Shown one piece after another: positions 44,308 to 53,903 of a DNA stretch of 64,000 bases. The notes under the pieces are model-generated. The model ran no database searches. It was not told the DNA's origin and saw only the letters and a list, made by a program, of their open reading frames with translations. The DNA comes from Clostridioides difficile (GTDB taxonomy: Bacteria > Bacillota > Clostridia > Peptostreptococcales > Peptostreptococcaceae): positions 1,860,001 to 1,924,000 of the forward strand of contig CP103804.1 of NCBI GenBank assembly GCA_024919175.1, given 5' to 3'. Positions within the stretch are counted from its first letter, which is position 1. Each line of letters begins with the position of its first letter. The position numbers were made by a program, and so were the translations under genes.

Positions 44308-45624
44308 TTACTTTTTACTTCCATCGCTAAGTATCCAAGGTTTTTCTATACCATTTTTTAATGAATTGTAGTTTACAATAAGTGTATCATAGCTATTTTT
44401 AGCATCTTCATTGCTTACTACTTGTTTTTTATAGTCAGTTAGAGTAATCAATCCTAAATCATATCTTAGCTTAGTATTTTTTAATTGTTTTTCTGATAAT
44501 TCAAGTTGCTTTTTAGTAGTTCCAATTGTATCTTCTAAAGCAAGTAATTGTGCATAGCTATCAATTAAGCCTTTTTTTAGAGCTTTTTTACTATCTTCTA
44601 GTGTAACTAAGCCATTTTCAGTATTATACTTTTGTTGAAGATAATTTGCATATGTAGTAAGTCCAGAAGCATAAGTCTGTCTTTCAAGATTGTATGCTTC
44701 AACTGCTTTTTCATATTGCTCATAATCTTTATCATACTTCTTCTTAAGAACTTCATATTCAGCATCAGTTAAACTACCTTGTTCTGGTTTTGTAGGAGCA
44801 ACTGGTCTTGTAAGATTAGGTCTATCTGGTAAATCTGCCTTATTTTCATCGTCATCATTAAAACTTTCTTCTGTACGCTCTAAAATCAATTGGTCATACT
44901 TTAAGTATTCATTAACCTTACCTTCCATGTATGAATCAACTGAACCACCAACTCTAAAAGACTCAAAACGGTATTCTTTGTCTAATTGATAGTTGTCTAA
45001 ATTTATGTTAGTCAACAACTTAAAATAGTCTTGATTGTTTTTTAGTTCTTGAAGTTTAGACTTTTGAGTATTTTGCAATGTCTGAAGTTCAAGTTCAGCT
45101 GACTCAGTTTCTAATGATGTCACTAGCCCTAAATCCTTTTTTAATTTCATATCTTTAATTTCTTTAGTTTTTATCTCAAGATTATTTTTTATTTTATCTA
45201 ACTCATTTTCTCTTGAGACTAAGTCGTTGTATTTATTAGTAATATCATTAGCTATTTGGTCTTCCATAAAATACTTGGCCTGTTCGCTTTGATTTTTTAG
45301 AAGTCCAATTTGGTCATATGGAAATGAGTTATCGCTTCCAGTAAAACTGTCAAATTCATCCTGTACTTCTAGTTTTTCTTTTAACATTTTTATTTCTTCT
45401 GATTTCATCTTTAATTTTTCACTATTTTTAAGTGCAGCACTAACAGCATCTCTAGCAGTTAAAAGTTCTTTTTCAGCTGTTCTCTTAGTCGAATCACTTA
45501 AGGTAGCATTATCAACTTTATTTATAGAAGAAGTATTATCATTTGCATAGGCTGGCATTAAATTAGCTGTTATTATACCAACACCACATCCAATTGCAAT
45601 TATTTTACTAACTTTTTTCTTCAA
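44308..45624 (-). CDS. TolC-like coiled-coil exported protein
   Basis: A 438-residue protein with an N-terminal signal peptide (KKKVSKIIAIGCGVGIITANLMPAYA) and long helices. Two repeats resemble outer-membrane-efflux (OEP/TolC) units: LGLVTSLETESAELEL... and YDLGLITLTDYKKQVVSNEDAKN. A Pro/Asp/Glu-rich linker lies near residue 265-290. It is the third gene of an operon with an RND pump and a membrane-fusion lipoprotein. In a cell with no outer membrane it cannot form a classic outer-membrane channel, so a role as a cell-wall-spanning helical tube or pump accessory is an inference. Confidence 0.75.
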   Translation of the reverse strand: MKKKVSKIIAIGCGVGIITANLMPAYANDNTSSINKVDNATLSDSTKRTAEKELLTARDAVSAALKNSEKLKMKSEEIKMLKEKLEVQDEFDSFTGSDNSFPYDQIGLLKNQSEQAKYFMEDQIANDITNKYNDLVSRENELDKIKNNLEIKTKEIKDMKLKKDLGLVTSLETESAELELQTLQNTQKSKLQELKNNQDYFKLLTNINLDNYQLDKEYRFESFRVGGSVDSYMEGKVNEYLKYDQLILERTEESFNDDDENKADLPDRPNLTRPVAPTKPEQGSLTDAEYEVLKKKYDKDYEQYEKAVEAYNLERQTYASGLTTYANYLQQKYNTENGLVTLEDSKKALKKGLIDSYAQLLALEDTIGTTKKQLELSEKQLKNTKLRYDLGLITLTDYKKQVVSNEDAKNSYDTLIVNYNSLKNGIEKPWILSDGSKK

Positions 45625-45646
45625 TACAATCGCCCTCCATTTATAT

Positions 45647-48600
45647 TTAAATTTTAGCTTTTAGTTTTGGCTTCTTGAATATCTTTCCTTTTATATCTCC
45701 TATTTTATCTGTTATTTTACCAAATATTTTAGGCATCTTATCTGAAAACTTATTTTCCCACTTATCAAATATTAAGTATATAGTAGGGATAAGTACCAGG
45801 GTTATTAGTGTCGATACAGTAAGACCACCCATTATAACTACGGCTAGTGGTTGCATTGTTTCTCCACCTTCACCAAGAGATAATGCTGTTGGTAACATAC
45901 CTAAGATTGTTGTTGCTGTTGTCATTAAAACGGGTCTTAGTCTCGCAGCACAACCAATTGAAACCAAACCAATTAAATCATTGCTATGATTTGCTTTTCT
46001 AAGTTGCTCTATGTAGTCAATAAGAACTATACCATTGTTAACAACAATACCAATAAGTAAGATTATACCTAACATACCTACAGTACTTAAACTTTGGCCA
46101 GTTACCAAAAGAGAAAGTACAACTCCAACAAATGCAAATGGTACACAGAACATTATTATAAATGGTTTACTAAATGATTCAAATTGAGCTACCATTACCA
46201 TATAAACAAGTGCTATGGCTATAACCATTGAGAATCCAAGACTCGCCATAGATTCATTCATCATCTCTGTTTCTCCACCAACACCAATAGAGTAGTCTTT
46301 AGGGATTACCATCTTGTTAGTTTTTTCTAATGCTAATTTTGTAGCAGTACCAGCATCTAAATTATCAAGTGTTGCAGTTATATTTACAGAAAAGTCACCA
46401 TCAGTTCTTGATATAGACTGTAGACCATCTACCATTTTTATGTCTGAGAAAGCTCCAAGAGGGACTTCTTTTCCAGTTGCAGAACCTACTTTTAACTGTT
46501 TTATATCTTCTAGATTATCAACACTATCTGCTTTAAATTTTAGATTTACATCCACTTTGTAGTCATCAATAGTAGCAGTAGTAACTGAATCGCCATTTAT
46601 TGCAGTACGCAATAATCCTGCAATTTCTGCTGTATTTACACCATATTCTTGAGCTCTATGTTTGTCTATTGTAAATTGAGCTTCTTGTGTTGTATCTGCA
46701 AGGGAAGTCTCAACATTTCTAAATCCTTTTATAGAACTGAACTCTTTTTCGGCTTCTTTTCCTAGTATCTTCAATACATCCAAATCAGGACCCTTCATCT
46801 CTAATGTGAAGTCTGCTCCTGAAGTTCCACCCATAACACTACTATTTTGACTTACATTTATTTTACAATCTGGAACAGTAGCAACTCTATCAATTATTTC
46901 TTTTTCTATTTCATCAGTAGTTCTCTTTCTATTTTTTTGAGATTCCAACTCAATTGCTATCTTTGCACCATTGTTATTTGAGTCTGATGTTAAACTTGTT
47001 ATTAATGTCTTAATTTCTGGAATATCTGAAACTTTTTTCTCAGTCATAGAAACATAATAATCATTAGCTTCTAAACTAAGACCCTTTGGAAGTTCTATAG
47101 AAATAGCCAGTTCTCCTTTATCAGCTGCAGGCATAAAGTCCATACCTATAAAGCTCATTCCAAATAGAGAAGCTACAAATATAAGCAAGCTTGATATTAC
47201 TACTAATTTCTGATGTCTTAAACATACACTTAGTAATCTTTTATATCCTTCACTTACTTTATCAAATATAGGGCTATCTTTTTCCTTCATTTTTTCACTA
47301 CTTTTACCTCTACTTAGTTTTGCAAATACACTAGGAACAAGAGTAATTGCACCTATAAAAGAGAAGGCTAGGGAAGCTATAAGTGTTTTACCTAAAGCTC
47401 CAAATGTTATTTTGGCTATACCTTCTGTAAACATAATAGGTAAGAATATAGCTATAGTAGTCAATGTTGATGCTAATATGGCATTGGTAACAGTTCTGGT
47501 ACCTTCAATAGCACATTCATCAATACTCAAACGACCATTTTTCCTGTATTTAAATATGTTCTCAATTACAACTGTAGCATTATCAACAACCATACCAACC
47601 GAAATTACCAGTGAACTTGCAGTGATAAGGTTTAAACTTTCACCTGTAAAATAGAGAATAGCTATTGCTCCTATTATAGAAATTGGTATTGCCACTGCAA
47701 CAACTAATGAAGCTCTTACACTTTTTAAGAAAGCAAAGATTACTACAAACGCAATAACTGCACTTATAAGTAAATTGCTCATTACGCTGTTTATTGATTC
47801 GCTTATGTAAGCACTTGTATCATTAGCAATTTTAATTTTAAATTGTGGGTTTTCTTTATTTAATTCATCTACATATTTATATGCATCTTGCATAACTTTT
47901 ACAGTATTTGCATCCTGTTGCTTAGAAATATCTATTACTAAACTGCTTTTTCCATTGTATCTATAAATACTATCTTTGTCTGCAAATCCATAATCTACAC
48001 TACAAAGAGTATCTAAGTTAACTGTGTTTCCTCCTTTTACAGGAATTTGAATCTGTTTTATAGCGTCCAAAGATTCTAATTTATCAATTGATCTTAAGAC
48101 TATCTTATCTTCCCCTTGAGTAATTGAACCATAAGGGAATGTTTTATTACTAGATGATAAAATACCCTTTATGGTTGATAAACTAACTCCATAATTTGAA
48201 AGAACTGATGGGTCAGCTATTACATTAACTTGAGCTTTTTCTCCACCCTTAATGTCTGCTGATGTAGTACCATCTATAGATTCTATTTTAGGCTGAATTA
48301 CATCTTCAGCGTATTTTCTTAGTGCTTGTGCATTATTATTTCCACCAGATATAACAAGCTGTCCTATAGCTTGTGCATTCATATCTAATTTTAGCACTGT
48401 TGGTTTAGCTGCATCATCTGGCAAACTAGTTTGTAGTGCATCTACTTTAGACCTAACATCGTTCATTATTTCATCTAAGTTGGTTCCAAATTCAAATTGG
48501 GCTACGACCATAGAAACACTTTCTTGTGAACTTGATATAGTTGAGCTTACATTTGAAACAGCTGATAAACTTTCATCAACTTTTTGACTAACTTGTTCGT

Positions 48601-48778
48601 CAACATCTTGAGGACCTGCACCTGTCCAAGTAGTCATAACCATTACAACTGGTATTTCTATATCAGGCATTAGATTTATTGACATTTTCTTATATCCAAT
48701 GCCACCAAAAACTATTAATACTAAGAAGACCATTATGATTGTGAGAGGACGTTTAACGGAAGTATGTGTTAAATTCAT
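45647..48778 (-). CDS. RND-family efflux transporter (AcrB/MMPL-like HAE type)
   Basis: A 1043-residue pump with 12 predicted helices and two large extracytoplasmic loops, the normal RND size. The start NLTHTSVKRPLTIIMVFLVLIVFGGIGYKKM and GMVVDNATVVIENIFKYR in helix 4 (proton-relay Asp; the usual DD pair is DN here) mark the family. It is encoded 4 bases after the membrane-fusion gene and before the TolC-like gene. Substrates are unknown. Confidence 0.92.
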   Translation of the reverse strand: MNLTHTSVKRPLTIIMVFLVLIVFGGIGYKKMSINLMPDIEIPVVMVMTTWTGAGPQDVDEQVSQKVDESLSAVSNVSSTISSSQESVSMVVAQFEFGTNLDEIMNDVRSKVDALQTSLPDDAAKPTVLKLDMNAQAIGQLVISGGNNNAQALRKYAEDVIQPKIESIDGTTSADIKGGEKAQVNVIADPSVLSNYGVSLSTIKGILSSSNKTFPYGSITQGEDKIVLRSIDKLESLDAIKQIQIPVKGGNTVNLDTLCSVDYGFADKDSIYRYNGKSSLVIDISKQQDANTVKVMQDAYKYVDELNKENPQFKIKIANDTSAYISESINSVMSNLLISAVIAFVVIFAFLKSVRASLVVAVAIPISIIGAIAILYFTGESLNLITASSLVISVGMVVDNATVVIENIFKYRKNGRLSIDECAIEGTRTVTNAILASTLTTIAIFLPIMFTEGIAKITFGALGKTLIASLAFSFIGAITLVPSVFAKLSRGKSSEKMKEKDSPIFDKVSEGYKRLLSVCLRHQKLVVISSLLIFVASLFGMSFIGMDFMPAADKGELAISIELPKGLSLEANDYYVSMTEKKVSDIPEIKTLITSLTSDSNNNGAKIAIELESQKNRKRTTDEIEKEIIDRVATVPDCKINVSQNSSVMGGTSGADFTLEMKGPDLDVLKILGKEAEKEFSSIKGFRNVETSLADTTQEAQFTIDKHRAQEYGVNTAEIAGLLRTAINGDSVTTATIDDYKVDVNLKFKADSVDNLEDIKQLKVGSATGKEVPLGAFSDIKMVDGLQSISRTDGDFSVNITATLDNLDAGTATKLALEKTNKMVIPKDYSIGVGGETEMMNESMASLGFSMVIAIALVYMVMVAQFESFSKPFIIMFCVPFAFVGVVLSLLVTGQSLSTVGMLGIILLIGIVVNNGIVLIDYIEQLRKANHSNDLIGLVSIGCAARLRPVLMTTATTILGMLPTALSLGEGGETMQPLAVVIMGGLTVSTLITLVLIPTIYLIFDKWENKFSDKMPKIFGKITDKIGDIKGKIFKKPKLKAKI

Positions 48779-48782
48779 AATA

Positions 48783-50006
48783 CTATTTCTCCTTTTCTAC
48801 AGGAAATATCTTAGTTCCATCAGAAATAAGACTTAACCCCCCAATAACCACTGTATCTTTTTCACTTACACCACTTTTGATTGCTATTTTATCCTCTGTT
48901 ACAATTCCAGTTTGAACTAATGTTTTCTTTGCTATATTATCTTTAGTTGCTATGTATACATATTTTTTTCCATTTTCCTCAAGTATTGCTTTTTTAGGTA
49001 CTGTGACAGCTCCATTTTCTTTTTCAACACTTAAGCTTACTTGTGCAGACATTCCTGCCTTAAATTTATTGTTAGTATTAGTAACAAGTATTTTAACTGG
49101 ATATAAAGATGTCTGAGGGTCAACTACTGAAGGAACATAATCTATTTTCCCTAAAACTCTTTGCTCCTCAATAACAACATCTACATTGCCATCCTTCTTA
49201 AATTTAGCTATATCTGCTTCTGCTACATTTAAGTCTACTTCTAATATACTAGGATTAGAAATAACAAAAGCTGGTTGTGACTGTGTTATCATCTCTTTTG
49301 AGTCAAAGTTTTTAGCTGTGATTGTTCCATCTACTGGAGCTTTTAATGTTAACTTATCTAAGTTACTCATTGCTAAATTATATGATACTTGAGCTTGGTC
49401 AAGCTGTTTTTTAGCAAGTGATTTAGCTTGAGGGATACTTTTTGAAGTTGCTGTATTGTATGCCCTTTGTGCAGAATCAAGTTGTTGTTTTGATTGTTCT
49501 AAAGCAACTTCTATTTTTTTAAATTGGTCTAAACTGATTACTTCCTGCTCATAAAGAACCTTATTATTGTCATAATTTCTTTGGGATTCATCATATTGAA
49601 GTTTTGCGCTATCAAGAGCTGTTTTTGCTTGATTTACTTGAGCTTCTAATGCACCTCCAGTGGCACTTGCATAACTTGCTTTTGCTAAATCCAGTGATGC
49701 TTTAGACTGTTTTACACTGTTTTCTAAATCTTCACTAGTTATACTCAATAAATCATCGCCTTTTCTTACATTTTGCCCAAGTTTTACATAAACTTCTTGA
49801 ACTGTGCCAGCAGTTTGAGCAGTAACTGATGTTTCATCTTTAACTTTTGTAGTTCCTGAGAAAGCATTTGTATTTTCTATTTCTCCACCTACTGCCTTTT
49901 GAACAGAGACTGCTATAGGTTTTTCTGGTTCAGGTTCATCTGTTTTTCCACATCCAACTAAGAACAGTGAACTACACATTAAAAAAACTACTAAATATCT
50001 TTTCAT
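48783..50006 (-). CDS. RND periplasmic-adaptor (membrane-fusion) lipoprotein
   Basis: A 407-residue adaptor: lipoprotein signal with LVGC lipobox (Cys19), barrel-sandwich lipoyl half-motifs on either side of a long helical hairpin (about 95-215), then beta-barrel and membrane-proximal domains. It links the RND pump to its partner. It is the first gene of the operon. The MarR-type gene is divergent from it and probably controls it. Confidence 0.9.
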   Translation of the reverse strand: MKRYLVVFLMCSSLFLVGCGKTDEPEPEKPIAVSVQKAVGGEIENTNAFSGTTKVKDETSVTAQTAGTVQEVYVKLGQNVRKGDDLLSITSEDLENSVKQSKASLDLAKASYASATGGALEAQVNQAKTALDSAKLQYDESQRNYDNNKVLYEQEVISLDQFKKIEVALEQSKQQLDSAQRAYNTATSKSIPQAKSLAKKQLDQAQVSYNLAMSNLDKLTLKAPVDGTITAKNFDSKEMITQSQPAFVISNPSILEVDLNVAEADIAKFKKDGNVDVVIEEQRVLGKIDYVPSVVDPQTSLYPVKILVTNTNNKFKAGMSAQVSLSVEKENGAVTVPKKAILEENGKKYVYIATKDNIAKKTLVQTGIVTEDKIAIKSGVSEKDTVVIGGLSLISDGTKIFPVEKEK

Positions 50007-50167
50007 ATCTCCTCCTATTATATTTTACACTAGCTTGTTGTAGAATTTAAAGTGTCTTATAGTTTAAGTTTAGTTTTAGGCTAATTAAAAAACTTCCCTT
50101 TTTTGGCATTTTATAATTCTCTAATTTGATTATAAATTTATAATTATTATGAGTCAATAACTTTTTC

Positions 50168-50196
50168 TTGTTTTAAATTTATTAATAGTTTATAAT
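50168..50196 (+). promoter_or_regulatory. Candidate promoter of the MarR-family gene
   Basis: TTGTTT (50168-50173), a 17-base spacer and TATAAT (50191-50196), 61 bases before the ATG. Confidence 0.5.
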
Positions 50197-50256
50197 TTAT
50201 ACTATAATAAATAATGAATATTTTATTACAGTATTTATTGAAGGGATGTTACAAAT

Positions 50257-50742
50257 ATGGATAACAATAATATACTTAAAATAGCAGACTCTTTTTTAGA
50301 CTTTTTATTTGTACTTCAAAATAATATATTCAAAGAAAACGATTTGTTAAAAAAATTTCAAAATAACTCAGATATGATGAAAGAGTATTTTGGAGAATGT
50401 CCAATGGCTCCATCACATGCAAAGGTAATTCTTTATCTTATGACATCAAACTCATCATCAATTTCTCAAATAGCTTCTAATTTAGGAATATTAAAATCAA
50501 ATATGACACCAATTATTGATAGATTGGTAGAGCATGATTTAGTCAATAAGTTTCCTGACCCAAAAGACAGAAGAGTTCTTAGAGTTGAATTGACAGATAA
50601 AGCATTTGAATTATTTGATATTGTACAATCTATTCTTAAAGAGTCTATAGTGAAAAAACTATCAAATCTTTCTGATGAGGAGTTAACTTTATTAGATGAA
50701 CATACATTTAAGCTATCAGAAATAGTAAAAAAATTAGTTTAA
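50257..50742 (+). CDS. MarR-family transcriptional regulator
   Basis: A 161-residue winged-helix protein: dimerisation helices at both ends, recognition region SISQIASNLGILKSNMTPIIDRLVEHDLV and wing DPKDRRVLRVELTDK. It is divergent from the RND efflux operon with a 250-base shared upstream region, the usual place of a repressor of a drug pump. Ribosome site GAAGGGATG. Confidence 0.9.
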   Translation: MDNNNILKIADSFLDFLFVLQNNIFKENDLLKKFQNNSDMMKEYFGECPMAPSHAKVILYLMTSNSSSISQIASNLGILKSNMTPIIDRLVEHDLVNKFPDPKDRRVLRVELTDKAFELFDIVQSILKESIVKKLSNLSDEELTLLDEHTFKLSEIVKKLV

Positions 50743-50786
50743 ATGTACATAGGAGAAGTTATTATTATAAAGTTAAATTTTTACAC

Positions 50787-50845
50787 AAAGTAGAAATAGC
50801 AGTAGTATAATATATTTAATATTATACTACTGCTATTTCTACTTT
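50787..50845. terminator. Bidirectional terminator, 27-bp perfect stem
   Basis: Arms 50787-50813 and 50819-50845 are exact reverse complements with a 5-base loop, between the convergent marR-type gene and topB. Confidence 0.9.
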
Positions 50846-50857
50846 TATGAATACTAT

Positions 50858-53098
50858 TTAATTTTCAAAATCTATTTTCCAGTTGAAGTAGCCAGTATCT
50901 GGATTTTTATTGTATTTTAATGTAGCATCAAATTTGTTTCCATTCTTAGAAGTTAAAGACTTTACTTTAGTTTCACCTTTTTTTAAAATATTTTTGACCA
51001 TAGTTTTATTAACTTTCTTTTTATAGAGACTTAAGTATTTATCATTTTTCCAAATAACAAATTTACATTCTTTATGATTTTTACAAGCAAATCCTTTATC
51101 AAACTCAAGAACATCACCTTGACAAATAGGGCATTTACCAAGAGAAGTATCTTCATTATTACTTTTATTTTCTTTTTTAATATCTGTATCTTTTGATACA
51201 GCAATTTCTTTTTCAGAATTAGCTAAACTTTTTTTTGAGCTATTTTTTGAATCTTTTCCTTTTGACTTAGTAAATTTTTTAGTTTTTGAATCAAAAGTAT
51301 AAGCTTCTGTATTTATGTTTTTTGAAGCATCTTGTTTTATAATATTAACATTTTGATATATAAAACTAATAATATGAGTAAGATATTCTTTTCTAGTGTA
51401 TTTACCTTTTTGAATATCACTTAAACTTTTTTCAAGTTTACCAGTGTAATCCACATCAAATAAGTCCTTAACAGGAAAAATTTCAACTAAATTTTTTCCA
51501 AGGTCTGTTATAAAGTAAGATTTGCCTTTTTTCTTTACATAGCCCACCTGACTTATTTTTTTTAGTACGTCAGCACGCGTGGCTGATGTTCCTATTGAAT
51601 ATCCTGAAAGCACAGTTGTATCTTCTTCAGGTACATTTTTGCCACAATTTTTCATAGCTTTTAAAAGTGTATCTTCGGTATAGGATTTAGGAGGTGTTGT
51701 TTGTTTAGTTAATGGCTTTATCTCTAAGATATCAACAGTGTCATCCTTGTTTACAAATGGAAGTAAATCGTTTTTTTCTTCCTTATTATATACCTCTAGG
51801 TATCCCTTTGATTTAAGTACTTTTCCTTTTGTTAAAAAAGTACAATCATCTACTTTAGTTTTAATTTCTGTATTCTCATATTCAGCAGGAGGCATAAAAT
51901 TTGCTACAAATCTATCTTTTATAGCATCATAAACCAATTGCTCATCTTTAGATAAATTTTTTGGTATTATGTAAGTAGGAATTATAGCACTATGCGAATC
52001 TACTTTAGAAGAATCAAATACCCTTTTTGTTTTAGAAAATTTAATTTTATTTTCATATTCAAGACCAACTTTTAATTTTTCTAATGTCTGAGAAGCTTTT
52101 GAAGCTAAACTTTCTTCTAAAAAAATAGAATCGGTTCTTGGGTAAGTTATATACCCACCTTTACCATTACCTTCATAAAGAGATTGACAGACATTTAAAA
52201 CTTTATCAGAGGTAAAATTAGAGTACTTAGAAGTTATATATCCTTGAAGTGATGTTAAACTAAAAAGTTTTGGTGCATACTCTTTTGACATAGTAACTTT
52301 TTTATCTAGTATTTTACCAGTTTGAGATGTAATTGAAGCTATGATTTTATTTGCATCTTCAAGTGTGTCAAATTTACTTTCTTTACCTTTAATATATTTA
52401 CCTTTATATTCACCGTTCTCAGCTTTAAAATGACCCTCTACTTCATAATAAGTTTTTGGAACAAAATTCAGTATTTCCATGTCTCTATCATAGACTAATT
52501 TAACTGTTGGAAGAATTACTCTACCTATATTTAGTAATTTTCCATTTCCATATTTTAATGTAGCAACGGAAGTGAAGTTTATACCAATTAGCCAATCAGT
52601 AATAAGTCTTGTATATCCAGCAGCTTGAAGATTTCTCATTTCATCTTCATCTTTTAAATTCTCTATACCTCTTGTAATATCTTCTGGAGTCCATTCATTT
52701 ACCAAAATTCTTTTTACTGGTTTTTTATTTTTTGCAAGTAAAAATATTAAAAATGCTATAAGTTCTCCCTCTCTGTCATTATCAGTGGCATTTATTACAT
52801 ATTCCACATCTTTTCTGTTTAAAAGCTTTTTTACAGTATTAAACTGTTTAGTTTTAGAACTATCAATTTTAAATTTAAACTTATTTTCAGGTACAAATGG
52901 AAAATTATTCATTTTCCAAGAGCCAGAATACTTATCTTTATCATAATCTTTCATATCATATAATGATACTAAGTGTCCAACTGCATAAGTAATTATATAA
53001 TTATTTCCTTCAAAGTAACCATCTTGTCTAGTCTTTGCACCTAAAAACGATGCTATAGTTTTTGCAACGGATGGCTTCTCAGCAAGTACAAGTTTCAT
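50858..53098 (-). CDS. topB: DNA topoisomerase III
   Basis: A 746-residue type IA topoisomerase: Toprim domain from the start (KLVLAEKPSVAKTIASFLGA, and DNDREGE), active-site Tyr in the GGYITYPRTDS segment, and a C-terminal extension with one Zn-ribbon-like unit (CPICQ...CKNHKEC) and a low-complexity Lys/Ser linker. It relaxes and decatenates DNA. Ribosome site AAAGGAGG. In clostridia TopB genes also occur on mobile elements, but here nothing nearby suggests transfer. Confidence 0.95.
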   Translation of the reverse strand: MKLVLAEKPSVAKTIASFLGAKTRQDGYFEGNNYIITYAVGHLVSLYDMKDYDKDKYSGSWKMNNFPFVPENKFKFKIDSSKTKQFNTVKKLLNRKDVEYVINATDNDREGELIAFLIFLLAKNKKPVKRILVNEWTPEDITRGIENLKDEDEMRNLQAAGYTRLITDWLIGINFTSVATLKYGNGKLLNIGRVILPTVKLVYDRDMEILNFVPKTYYEVEGHFKAENGEYKGKYIKGKESKFDTLEDANKIIASITSQTGKILDKKVTMSKEYAPKLFSLTSLQGYITSKYSNFTSDKVLNVCQSLYEGNGKGGYITYPRTDSIFLEESLASKASQTLEKLKVGLEYENKIKFSKTKRVFDSSKVDSHSAIIPTYIIPKNLSKDEQLVYDAIKDRFVANFMPPAEYENTEIKTKVDDCTFLTKGKVLKSKGYLEVYNKEEKNDLLPFVNKDDTVDILEIKPLTKQTTPPKSYTEDTLLKAMKNCGKNVPEEDTTVLSGYSIGTSATRADVLKKISQVGYVKKKGKSYFITDLGKNLVEIFPVKDLFDVDYTGKLEKSLSDIQKGKYTRKEYLTHIISFIYQNVNIIKQDASKNINTEAYTFDSKTKKFTKSKGKDSKNSSKKSLANSEKEIAVSKDTDIKKENKSNNEDTSLGKCPICQGDVLEFDKGFACKNHKECKFVIWKNDKYLSLYKKKVNKTMVKNILKKGETKVKSLTSKNGNKFDATLKYNKNPDTGYFNWKIDFEN

Positions 53099-53210
53099 AA
53101 AAAATCCTCCTTTAAAACACTAATAATTATATTACCACAAAAAAATAAAAAACTTCAAGAGGTCGAAATTTAAGTTATAATATTTATAGGAAATTGAAAG
53201 GAGATATAAA

Positions 53211-53642
53211 ATGTACAATTTAAAAGTAAAAAAATTAAATGACGATGCGATAATACCTAATTTTGCTCACAAAGGTGATGCTGGTATGGATTTGTATTCT
53301 ATAGAGGAGGTTGTAATACCTTCTGGAGAGACTAAACTTATTAAAACTGGAATATGTATAGAACTTCCTGCTATGACAGAAGCACAAGTAAGACCTAGAA
53401 GTGGACTTGCTTTAAAACATTCAATTACTGTGTTAAATACACCAGGAACTATTGATGAAGGATATAGAGGAGAGCTTAAAATCATATTAATAAATCATGG
53501 AAAGAATGATTTTAAAGTTGAAAAACATATGAAGATTGCTCAGATGGTAGTAAAACCTATATACGAGATTAATATAGAAGAAGTTAAAGAATTAAGTGAT
53601 TCTGAAAGAGGAAAAGGTGGATTTGGTTCAACAGGATTCTAA
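53211..53642 (+). CDS. dut: dUTP diphosphatase
   Basis: A 143-residue trimeric dUTPase with the five conserved motifs readable: GDAGMDLYS, RPRSGLALK, NTPGTIDEGYRGELK, the KIAQMVV segment and RGKGGFGSTGF. It removes dUTP and supplies dUMP. Phages carry similar genes, but this copy is next to topB and not in a phage context. Confidence 0.95.
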   Translation: MYNLKVKKLNDDAIIPNFAHKGDAGMDLYSIEEVVIPSGETKLIKTGICIELPAMTEAQVRPRSGLALKHSITVLNTPGTIDEGYRGELKIILINHGKNDFKVEKHMKIAQMVVKPIYEINIEEVKELSDSERGKGGFGSTGF

Positions 53643-53800
53643 AAAGTTACAAAAAAGTTAAAAAATATAAAAATGTTTAATAAGATATAGATTGGCTATA
53701 TAACTGAGCTTTAAGCTCTTTATGATTAAAAAAAATTTGTGGAAATTTATGGTATAGAATTATTACTATAGACAAATAGTTACAAATTTGTAATAATATT

Positions 53801-53855
53801 AATATAAAAGAAATAATTGATATTTAATAATAGTGTCAATTATTTCTTTTATATT
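53801..53855 (+). terminator. Hairpin terminator with 20-bp perfect stem
   Basis: Arms 53801-53820 and 53836-53855 are exact reverse complements with a 15-base loop. The 3' arm holds TTTCTTTT. It lies between dut and the cell-wall hydrolase gene. Confidence 0.8.
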
Positions 53856-53903
53856 AGAAATAAAAAATAAATCTACTAGAAAAGAGGAGATGAGTGGAAA
53901 GTT

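Noticed and set aside
53211..53642. dut as part of a prophage
   Set aside because: Neighbours are topB and a cell-wall hydrolase; no phage genes or repeats flank it.
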